Shown here in pieces: positions 41,721-51,234 of a stretch of DNA of 60,000 nt. The DNA lies in contig NC_064036.1 of the NCBI RefSeq assembly GCF_932526225.1, positions 12,829,181 to 12,889,180 on the forward strand, written 5' to 3'. Source of the DNA: Nematostella vectensis. Lineage: Eukaryota > Cnidaria > Anthozoa > Actiniaria > Edwardsiidae. Each line of letters opens with the position of its first letter. The first letter of the stretch is position 1. The notes beneath the pieces were generated by a model. That model saw only the letters and a program-made list of their open reading frames with translations, did no database searches and was not told the DNA's origin. The position numbers and the translations under genes were made by a program.

Positions 41721-44700
41721 CTGCAAAGACGAATGAACTCAATCTTCCAAAAGAACATATAGCTATGGATACGGTATAAATCATGTGCTTATAAAACTGA
41801 TCAAACAGCCATGTATTCAGACACAAAACATAGTTTAGTTTAAGCTTGCTATTCATTTTGCTATTGCTGTAATTGAAGTGCTGAAAGTGTGCCACTTTGA
41901 GCAAAGGTGATCTATAAAAAACATGGGAGTTACTTGTGGGATGTTTTCACATTTTTTTGTAGTACGGCCAGAAGCTTTGCCAACTGACCTACTAATTAAT
42001 TACTCATTGAATCGTGAGCTTCAGATAAGTAAGGGTTCTACACATATTAATTCAGTTTACCTGCGTCATTACTATGCTATTGAATTGAATTTCAAATACG
42101 TAAAATATTTAAGGGTTGCCATCAAAGTGGCTTCATTTTCAATTCAACTCATTTAAATCATCATTAAATCAGCGAAATTGATCTATAGTCATTGATATAC
42201 AAAAGGGTTGACATCGAAACGACCTGCTATTACAAAGAAAACTAATACTACCTTTTTTTATTTCCAGACTTGAAACTCGCACCAAATAGATGTCTTTTAA
42301 AACAGTTTTCAATTTGGCGGTTTATCCCTTTGAAATAGCCGATTCCATGTTTTTCAGTTTAAATATATGCTATGGGATAAGACACACTTACCTCGGCATA
42401 AACACAAAAAAAACACCCACCTGGAGGAGTAGGAGGAGGTGGAAGCGATACCCGATTGCCGCAGTAGCGAAGCCAACAGACGGGTGTCTTGGGTAGCTGG
42501 TAGACGTAGAATCCGCCACAGTTCCTGACTTTGATGTTGTTGCTCCACCTGCAGCAGCTTCCACTCCAGTGATAGCACACCTTGCGTGTCACCAGGCTGT
42601 AACGAAGGCTGGGATGAGATCCCACCATCCATCCAGGGGCATGGGTACCACAGCGTTTCACAGGTACACAACTTGTTGGCATGGCATTTCCTGCTGCGCC
42701 GAGGAAGCGGTACCAGAGATTACCAGGAAGGTCTCTCTGGTCACACTTGAGGCTATTCTGTGCGGTATTGCCAATCGCTCGGTCAAAGCTGTTGAAGACA
42801 GTGTATCTTCGGCACTCTGCAAAGACAAATGAACTCAATCTTCAAAAGAACATATAGCTATGGATACGGTATAAATCATGTGCTTATAAAACTGATCAAA
42901 CAGCCATGTATTCAGACACAAAACATAGTTTAGTTTAAGCTTGCTATTCATTTTGCTATTGCTGTAATTGAAGTGCTGAAAGTGTGCCACTTTGAGCAAA
43001 GGTGATCTATAAAAAACATGGGAGTTACTTGTGGGATGTTTTCACATTTTTTTGTAGTACGGCCAGAAGCTTTGCCAACTGACCTACTAATTAATTACTC
43101 ATTGAATCGTGAGCTTCAGATAAGTAAGGGTTCCACACATATTAATTCAGTTTACCTGCGTCATTACTATGCTATTGAATTGAATTTAAAATACGTAAAA
43201 TATTTCAGGGTTGCCATCAAAGTGGCTTCATTTTCAATTCAGCTCATTTAAGTCATCATTAAATCAGCGAAATTGATCTATAGTCATTGATATACAAAAG
43301 GGTTGACATCGAAACGACCTGCTATTACAAAGAAAACTAATACTACCTTTTTTTATTTCCAGACTTGAAACTCGCACCAAATAGATGTCTTTTAAAACAG
43401 TTTTCAATTGGGCGGTTTATCCCTTTGAAATAGCCGATTCCATGTTTTTCAGTTTAAATATATGCTATGGGATAAGACACACTTACCTCGGCATAAACAC
43501 AAAAAAACACCCACCTGGAGGAGTAGGAGGAGGTGGAGGCGATACCCGATTGCCGCAGTAGCGAAGCCAACAGACGGGTGTCTTGGGTAGCTGGTAGACG
43601 TAGAATCCGCCACAGTTCCTGACTTTGATGTAGTTGCTCCACCTGCAGCAGCTTCCACTCCAGTGATAGCACACCTTGCGTGTCACCAGGCTGTAATGAA
43701 GGCTGGGATGAGATCCGACCATCCATCCAGGGGCATGGGTACCACAGCGTTTTACAGGTATACAACTTGTTGGCATGGCATTTCCTGCTGCGCCGAGGAA
43801 GCGGTACCAGAGATTACCAGGAAGGTCTCTCTGGTCACACTTGAGGCTATTCTGTGCGGTATTGCCAATCGCTCGGTCAAAGCTGTTGAAGACAGTGTAT
43901 CTTCGGCACTCTGCAAAGACAAATGAACTCAATCTTCAAAAGAACATATAGCCATGGATACGATATAAATCATTTGCTTATAAAACTGATCAAACAGCCA
44001 TGTATTCAGACACAAAACATAGTTTAGTTTAAGCTTGCTATTCATTTTGCTATTGCTGTAACTGAAGTGCTAAAGTGTGCCACTTTGAGCATAGAAGATC
44101 TATAAAAAGCATCGGAGTTACTTGTGGGATTTTTTTCACATTTTTTTTTGTAGTACGGCTAGAAGCTTTGCCAACTAACCTACTAAATGACTCATTGAAT
44201 CGTGAGCTAAAGATAAGTAAGGGTTCTACACATATTCAGTTTACCTGCTTCATTACTGCTATTGAAATATATCAAGAGATCATATATGATGTAAGAGAAC
44301 GAATCCCCCGTATTAGGGTATGTTTCAGTGATGTCGTCCGTGAAACTATTTTTAGAACAAGCAGTTTTTTTTAGATACGTCTCTGATTGGTTAGCGCTCA
44401 CGTTTCCTAGCAACATGAGTTTTAAAGCGCGATCAGAAGCGATGTGAACCGGCAAGGGATGTTTTGGAAATCTTTTTGACCGAAAATATATTCCTTTTTT
44501 TCGAACGCTGTGAAAATGATCTTCCATAGACTACGCTGGATCCAATCAACCATTTCTGGAACATTGAAATGCATAGAGTGTGCGTGATTTTAGGCTCGGG
44601 GATTAACTTCCCCAGTAAAAGTTTTCACTGCTGATTCGCAAATTATTAAACAACAATCAATCATAAATCTGCTGTGTTTACAACACACAATTCTCTTCCA

Positions 44701-47700
44701 ATTCCCTTTTAATGAAAACGATACTCCCGATAATACTATTAGAGTCACACCGATATTGTGGTTATTGAGACAGGTATTTCATAAATAAAAGATTTCAAGT
44801 CTTTATAATTAAGTAGATCCCAGGTCTGTACCCAGGATGCGAAATCCGAAAAAGTGGACCTTGGGGGGGGGGGGGGGGGGAGGGAGTGGGTGGGGGGGTG
44901 TGTTCTCTGATAAAAATCTGAACATCCCCGAAAGACCAAAAAGGAATTTGTATGCCATTGCAGTATCTTCACGGGACGTTTGTTATCAGATCTAGCTTAA
45001 AAAAAAGTGTGACTTTCAGAGTTATCATGTACCAGAGTGATCTAGAATGCCTTCTTTTAATCTAAGTCCTTTATGCTTTATAGTTTTGTCTACAAAAAGC
45101 ACGTCTTTTGCCAACCGGAAGTGGACTTTGGGCCGTTGTGGGGGGGTGCGAATGCAACCCCTGCACCCCCCTCCCCCCCCCCTGGGTACAGGCCTGTACT
45201 AGGCCTAGAAATTTTTCCTTTTTACTATTTTTCTTTATTTCAGCGGTGCAGCAAGTAGGAGACTTGGATGCTTCTTACCAGGTGGTTGAGGAATGCCGTT
45301 GCCACAGTAGCGAAGCCAGCACACTGGTGTCTTGGGAAGCTGGTAGACGTAGAATGCACCGCAGTTCCTGACTTTGATGTAGTTGCTCCATCTGCAGCAG
45401 TTTTTAGTCCAGTGGTAGCACACCTTGCGAGTCACCATACCTTGGGCTACAGTGGGATGAGCTCCCACCATCCACCCAGGCGCGTGGGTTCCACAGCGTT
45501 TTTCAGGTACACAACTTGTTGGCATAGCATTGCCTGCTTGTCCAGTGAAACGGTACCACTGGTTACCTGGAAACTCATTCCTGTCACAGCGGAGGGCATT
45601 TTGTGCGGTATTGGCCATTGCACGATCGGCTCCGTGTAACATTTTGTACGATCTGCATTCTAAAGAAAAACACAGCTTTTGATTTATCGGATATCTTTTT
45701 TTTTTTTGTAAATTGTCTTAGTAAGTATATTTATCAACATGCCGATCACATACTATTGTTTAGGAATACTAGTTCATTTTATTGTATTGTTTTTAGACGG
45801 TCATGAAAATTAAGTGCACCAGTCCCTTAGATTCAACTGAGGAGTTCCAAATAAGAAATTTCAAAATCGCTCAAAATTGGTTTGAAGTTAGCCCCTGGTT
45901 CTCTTATCATGTTTAAAAAGTTTGAGTTACATACAATAAATATTTTTCGAGAAATTCCGAATTTACGATTTTGCCTATAAAATCGCCGATTTGGGGGCGA
46001 TTTTCACCTTTCGTACAAAATCGCAAAATATTCTTTAAATATACGCGGAATTAAAAATAGCGATACAGATCCTTAGAAAGGAGTTGATAAGGTATAAATC
46101 GAGTGGTTTCTTTACTTTTTCCGGCAAAAAAAAGTATATTTTATTGCTGTCTAAACATGTCAATAAAAAATGTCGACTTGAATAATAGCTTAAATTTGGG
46201 GCTTATAAAACCGATGGTACATGGATTTTCGCAGAGATTTTGCACTTTAAGCAAACATTGGTGTTATTTCTTTCGATTCAGCAAATAAAAAATTGGGGGA
46301 ATCAAATCCCCGAATTATAATGAAGCCGAACGCAACCCCATGTCGAGCTCAAATAACACGCGATTTTCTTGACAGCCGTCTTTATTAGATACACATACCT
46401 GTTTGTACAGGAGACAAACCACAGATAATAAACTCTACCCTTACTGTATACTAATCTCAGATGCTGTATAATTGTCTTGGTTCATCCTTGGAAGTTACTG
46501 GAAGTCAATAAAGTCATTACAATGAAAAATATTTGCTATTTTGTACAGACTTCAGTTCAGAACCTGCCGGAATGGCAAACTTTGAAGGATTTGTTTGGGT
46601 TTTAAAGTTTCTTTACGCTCAATTGAAGTAAAAGATATTCAAACACGTCAGTTCTTACCTTCTGCCAAGAGGTTTCTGGGAGAAAAGCCGATTTGTAAGA
46701 TTAATTTCAATGAAAGGTCAAGTACTTGAACACGAGTCTGGTTTCAGATGACGGCGGTCTACCAGATGAGAATGCATGAATTTGCAAAGGAAACCCGATA
46801 TAAAGAATAGTTCAACTAGTCGGCTTGCGCGCGCTTAGGTGACTCTTGAAACGCAAATGTAATCACAGGTAGCCCAGGCAATGGTTGCTTGTCCGTAGCT
46901 CGGAATTCGGCTGTTCTGAGAGGGGACGAGTAAAGCGACGACGAGTGAAATGAGTTCTCTAACAGAAATCTGACTACCCCCGAAAGAACAAAGAGGGATT
47001 TTTTTATGCCTTTGCAGTATCTTCACGGGACTTTTATTGTCGGATTTGGCTACGTACCAGGGTTATCTAGCTTATGCTTTATAGTTTTGTCTACAAATAG
47101 CACGTCAATTGGGAACCGAAAGTGGACCCTCGGCCGCTGTGGGCACACACCCTGCATCCCCCCTCCCCCCTGGGCATATTTTTGGGAGTCCCTATTTCAA
47201 CTCAACTTCCCGTTTCGTAGACTCGACTTATTTATCGCGCACCTCTGCTTTCCTTATATTAGTTTATGTGTGTTCCGATGTTTGTGTGTGTATATGGGGA
47301 GAGGGGGGGATATGCGACGGAGATTTATTTTTCATTACGGACTTTGCGCAAAAGTACAGACTAGCTCACAGGCTAAAACATCCCTCGCATTAAAACAATG
47401 TCAATCAGCATTATATCTTTCGTTTAGCGAAAGTATTATTTTACCCCTCAAACACGGGGAGTAGATCGTCGTCTGTATCGGAATCATAGACATGTTCATT
47501 CAATCTGTCGCAAGCTCCAACTGATTTTGTAACCCTTTTCCAGGCAGTCTTGTTGGCATTGCACAGTTGTTGTTCTTGTTATATCAAGCAAAGTAGCCAA
47601 TAACGAGTTAATGTTCTCACGGCAATCTACGATTGTGCTTGTGCAGAAGGGAAGTAGCCCATAGAGGGTTACTGTTCTAACGGCGATCAACAGTTTACAT

Positions 47701-50700
47701 TGAGTTAACTGACAGCTCAGTGGTTGGACAGAGTGATATTTGTTTCTCTTGCTAAAAAGTAGCTAAGCAGCCCAATTAAAGTCACTATTCTCACGGTAGT
47801 CGCCGATTTTCCAGCTACCGATTTTTCAAACTACTTCAGTCACCTGGAGCAAGTCCGTAATGAAAAAGAAACTCCGTCCCACCGGCGACCAGCAACAACG
47901 GCACACTTACCCTAGGGACTCCCACGCAAAAGGTAAAACCTTTAAAAGAAAAAGTCGACAACAACGCAGATTTATGTTTTTTAGAACGATATTTCGGCTG
48001 GCCAATACCTGCCTTCTTCAGCTTCAGGTTATAAATGAGTTACAATGGCATGTTACAGCTAGTATATGTACAAAGTTCATTGACGATTAACTAACGAAAG
48101 GTAAAAATAGTAATTGAGTAAGGGGTGACTTATGGAAGATGGTAAATAGGGTGGTGTGGATTACTAAGTAGCTAAAGGGTTTCTTCATATATGTTTGTGT
48201 ATTAAAAAAAAATAATAAATAAATAACCCGGTCCGCCGAGGTCTGGTCCGCGTAGGTCCTGTCTTCATTTTACAAAGACCCGCTCCCATTATTGATAAAA
48301 ATTTCTGCAGTAATCAAGCAGTGCTCATGCGCACACAACTAATATGCAGATAAACGTAACGTATACAATTTTTACTCTTACGCCTAAATTCTTTACCAAA
48401 TCATCAGATGTTTTTGAAAATAGACAAGACATGATATCGCCTTTTTTTAAAATATGATTTTCTAATAAAGAAAGACTAGGACTCAAAACGGTATGTTCTT
48501 ATCGGGATTAGGATACCTGTGGAAAGTCACGCATTTTCATCTGGCAGACCGCTGATCAGTTGTTGTCATCTGAAACCAGACTCGTGTTGTAGTACTTGAC
48601 CTTTGCATTGAAATTAATCTTACAAATCGGCTTTTTCCCTAAAAACCTCTTGGCAGAAGGTAAGAATTGACGTGCTTGAATACCTTTTACTTCAATTGAG
48701 CGTAAAGAAACTTTAAAACCCAAACAAATCCTTCAAAGTTTGCCATTCCGGCAGGCGTTCTGAACTGAAGTCTGTACAAAATAGCAAATATTTTTCATTG
48801 TAATGTCTTTATTGACTTCCAGTAACTTCCAAGGATGAACCAAGACAATTATACAGCATCTGAGATTAGTATACAGCAAGGGTAGAGTTTATTTTCTGTG
48901 ATTTTTCTCCTGTACAAACAGGTATGTGTATCTAATAAAGACGGCTGTCAAGAAAATTGCTTGTTATTTGAGCTCGACATGGGGTTGCGTTCGGCTTCAT
49001 TATAATTCGGGAATTTGATTCCCCCAATTTTTTATTTGCTGAATCGAAAGAAATAACACCAATGTTTACTCAAAGTGCAAAATTTCTGCGAAAATCCATG
49101 TACCATCGGTTTTATAAGCCCCTAATTTAAGCTATTATTCAAGTCGATATCTTTTTATTGACATGTTTAGACAGCAATAAAATATACATTTTTTGCCGGA
49201 AAAAGTAAAAAACCACTCGATTTATACCTTATCAACTCCTTCCTAAGGATCTGTATCGCTATTTTTAATTCCGCGTATATTTAAAGAATATTTTGCGATT
49301 TTTTGCGAAAGGTGAAAAATGCCCCCAAATCGGCGATTTTATAGGCAAAATCGTAAATTCGGAATTTCTCGAAAAATATTTATTGTATGTAACTCAAACT
49401 TTTTAACCATGATAAGAGAACCAGGGGCTAACTTTAAACCAATTTTGAGCGATTTTGAAATTTCTTATTTGGAACTCCTCAGTTGAATCTAAGGGACTGG
49501 TGCACTTAATAGCATCCAAAAGTATAGCCTGCGTAGCAAGCGTTTCTTTAGAGTTTCAGCAGGAATAGTATAGAGAGCGATACGCAGGCTACCAAAAGTA
49601 TTATTAGCCAGCAAGCAAGGTTAATACATCATTCATTATATGGCTATTTAAATTTATTTGAGAAGACATTTCAATGGGAGAAGGGAAACCACGCAAGTCA
49701 AGTTTCGTTGATTTGTTGTGCTAGGTAAGGAAAAAGTCAAATTTCGTTCTAAAGATGCAAAATTCTGTTAGCGCGTCGGACCCCTGAGATGGGAATATCT
49801 CGGCTACTAATCACATCGTGCAGTACGATTATAATATGTCTTCTTACAATATTTACCTGATGGGGGGTAATATGCGCGCGGCTTGATGTCGAGCTTCTCA
49901 TCTGTCAGAAAAAAAAATTAAATCAAATTAAATTCCTTTAAAAATTGAATTCCGTTTTTATTAAGAAGTAATTTAGTCAGTTAGTAGGATGGATTGAAAT
50001 TTACCGTAATTAAATCTCACTAAAGATGAACATCTCATTTGCATAGAGTTTCATAGCCTACGAAACCACCCGTCACAAAAGTCGGATCGACAGGCTTAGC
50101 GCGTGACAGTTCAAAAGACAGGAATGTGAAAACGTCAACCTCCCGCTTACATCGAAAGCACCGGACGTCATTTATATTTGTAACCGCGCCTTAGGCATAA
50201 GGGATAGGCTTTTTTGTTGACTTGAACGGAATTCTTTTCTAAAAGTTGAATTTGAAATCAAGTTCCACTGGACTATCGAAAAGAGCTTTTTAAAGCTCTA
50301 TACAAAAAAAATAGATTTCAATCTTGATTCTCCAACAATGATCCATTATCGAAAAATCGTTATCTTTACAATGCGACGTTCGCTACCGACAGACTTGTAA
50401 GCAATAAAAGATGATTGACATTAACTTTATCAAGCCCAACACCGTGGAAATAAAATGCTTCAGTACTCATCGGCGAACGCCAGAATCCTCCTAGATACAA
50501 AGACTGTATGTACCAAACAATGATTCTCGCATGCGAGATCACGGCAGTGTCTGCCACTCTATAAATCAATTCAAACTTAATCAGAAATGTTAAACATATC
50601 TAGTAGTTTGGAATTTGAAAAATTTAACGGATCCTCTCGAAAACCATTATGAGTATCAAGCTAAAATACGAATAACCACTCACCTTCAGTGTTCGAGCTT

Positions 50701-51167
50701 TCTTGAGTGTTCTCCTTGGCAAAGCATCCATAAAGCAAAGCAAAAACCTTGGGAGAGAAATGTTGTAGCTAAGTTATTCCGACAGACTCAATTAACCCAG
50801 GTGAACGCCCTGTTTAACCACTAGGCCGTGCCAATGAAGACACTTTAGCTAAGACTTGGATTCATTTTAGAAAACTCAAAAGAAAAGAGCCCAGAAGACG
50901 ATCGTGATTAAGCCGGATTTGTAGTACCTATCAGATAAACGTTTAGTTAATATTTTGTTCCGTGATTAGACCAGCTATCAGAATCGCTTTGATACCACTA
51001 AATTTCCAATATGCTATAGTTTATAAAACTTTATCAAAGTATGGAAATCAGTAAATCTTAGCGGCACGCTGCTCGAGCTTCTGATAAATTCTTTGTTAAA
51101 AGACTGACTACTCCATACAGAAGACGCACACAAATGCACTTACTAGTATCCACGAGACCAGCCTCAT
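41350..51167 (-). CDS. Secreted four-domain D8C (uromodulin/GP2/OIT3-type) protein, D8C gene 2, complete model
   Basis: Seven coding exons: 51144-51167, 50684-50747, 49857-49901, 45279-45659, 43515-43910, 42421-42816 and 41350-41720. Together they make 1677 bp (558 codons plus stop). All introns are GT-AG with consistent phases (0, then 1 throughout). The product is a signal peptide (MRLVSWIL/VFALLYGCF), an acidic and a PPS linker, one B-type D8C domain and three A-type domains. Proline-rich linkers (PPPPTPP) join the domains. Each domain keeps ten cysteines and the WYRFLGAAGNAMPTSC, RCGTHAPGW and CCRW hallmarks. The extra A domain relative to gene 1 comes from a roughly 1.09 kb exon-plus-intron duplication. 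The third intron is 4197 bp, against 500 bp in gene 1, because it holds the TTAA-flanked element. One codon of the signal peptide is deleted. The function of such tandem D8C proteins is unknown; extracellular or mucus binding is only inference from UMOD/GP2. Confidence 0.82.
42421..42816 (-). CDS. D8C gene 2, internal exon (domain 3)
   Basis: 396 bp, phase 1-1. Linker PPPPTPP before the in-phase donor CTCCAG|GTGGGT. A consensus donor, GAG|GTAAGT, 29 nt further would shift the frame; the T-run between the two donors is 8 long here. Confidence 0.8.
43515..43910 (-). CDS. D8C gene 2, internal exon (domain 2)
   Basis: 396 bp, phase 1-1; nearly identical to 42421-42816 and displaced by 1094 bp. 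Linker PPPPPTPP and donor CTCCAG|GTGGGT. The T-run before the second donor is 7 long. This is the unit missing from gene 1. Confidence 0.8.
44379..44670. other. S2-specific insertion of about 290 bp in an intron of D8C gene 2
   Basis: S1 passes from AGATACGT directly to GTTAGAATTGTGTGTTTACAAC (9770-9785), while S2 has about 290 bp between the matching points. It shows no recognised coding sequence or clear terminal repeats. Confidence 0.5.
44821..45196. mobile_element. Short TIR element, CAGGYCTGTACCCA ends (copy 2)
   Basis: It starts CAGGTCTGTACCCA and ends TGGGTACAGGCCTG, a 14-bp inverted repeat with one mismatch. The interior has a 17-plus G run near 44864 and the GGACTTTGGGCC and GTTTTGTCTACAAA motifs. 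It lies in an intron of D8C gene 2. Probably hAT-like by its CAGG ends; not proven. Confidence 0.55.
45279..45659 (-). CDS. D8C gene 2, first domain exon (domain 1, B type)
   Basis: 381 bp, phase 1-1, acceptor TTCTTTAG|AATGCAG, donor CCACCTG|GTAAGA. B-type domain with WYRFTGQAGNAMPTSC and ten cysteines; a few substitutions separate it from 10337-10717. Confidence 0.82.
46975..47180. repeat. Diverged copy of the CAGG TIR element inside the TTAA element
   Basis: CCCCGAAAGAACAAAGAGGGATTT, TTTGCAGTATCTTCACGGGAC, CTTTATAGTTTTGTCTACAAAT and AAGTGGACCCTCGGCCG parallel 44925-45150 in the same order, with more divergence than between copies 1 and 2. It is therefore an older insertion carried by the TTAA element. 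Confidence 0.55.
47590..47810. repeat. Three diverged 45-bp direct repeats in the TTAA element
   Basis: AAGTAGCCAATAACGAGTTAATGTTCTCACGGC (47590), AAGTAGCCCATAGAGGGTTACTGTTCTAACGGC (47651) and AAGCAGCCCAATTAAAGTCACTATTCTCACGGT (about 47764) align along their length. These could be internal binding-site-like repeats; function unknown. Confidence 0.5.
47811..48530. other. Interior of the TTAA element with no gene recognised
   Basis: A 76-codon plus-strand ORF at 47860-48090 is rich in Lys/Arg/Gln and shows no transposase motif. AT-rich simple sequence occurs near 48205-48225. Confidence 0.4.
49525..49591. mobile_element. 67-bp MITE with 9-bp target duplication (copy 2)
   Basis: Same element as 10886-10952, flanked by CCAAAAGTA at 49516-49524 and 49592-49600. 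It lies 15 bp to the right of the TTAA duplication of the large element. Confidence 0.7.
49857..49901 (-). CDS. D8C gene 2, exon 3 (45-bp linker exon)
   Basis: Identical to 11218-11262; acceptor TTCTGACAG|, donor CATCAG|GTAAAT, phase 1-1. Confidence 0.75.
50684..50747 (-). CDS. D8C gene 2, exon 2 (end of signal peptide)
   Basis: 64 bp, donor TGAAG|GTGAGT. Encodes VFALLYGCFAKENTQ and the acidic tail; Leu of gene 1 is Phe here. The frame is intact. Confidence 0.77.
51144..51167 (-). CDS. D8C gene 2, exon 1 (start codon)
   Basis: ATGAGGCTGGTCTCGTGGATACTA (MRLVSWIL) before GTAAGT. It lacks one codon present in genes 1 and 3, an in-frame 3-bp loss, plus Lys-to-Arg. The hydrophobic character of the signal peptide is kept. 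Confidence 0.75.
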
Positions 51168-51234
51168 CTTGGCGAAGAGGTTTTTGGTGAAAGCAGATGT
51201 CGTTAACCCAGTAGCTTGAGCTTACCTCGCTCAA

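Larger units (their letters stand above)
45814..49505. mobile_element. 3692-bp TTAA-flanked foldback element with TIRs of about 965 bp
   Basis: The ends are GTGCACCAGTCCCTTAG... and its exact inverse, ...CTAAGGGACTGGTGCAC. The left arm (45814 to about 46775) is matched inverted by the right arm (about 48531-49505) with few differences. TTAA lies on both sides (45810-45813, 49506-49509), and the S1 empty site has one TTAA. TTAA duplication is the hallmark of piggyBac-type transposition. No transposase ORF is present, so it is non-autonomous. The middle (46776-48530) includes a piece related to the CAGG TIR element and short direct repeats. It sits in the third intron of D8C gene 2. Confidence 0.85.

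Noticed and set aside
45814-49505. Assembly inversion artefact as the explanation for the large inverted repeat
   Set aside because: Exact TTAA on both sides, the matching empty site in S1, differences between the arms and a unique middle all fit a transposon better.
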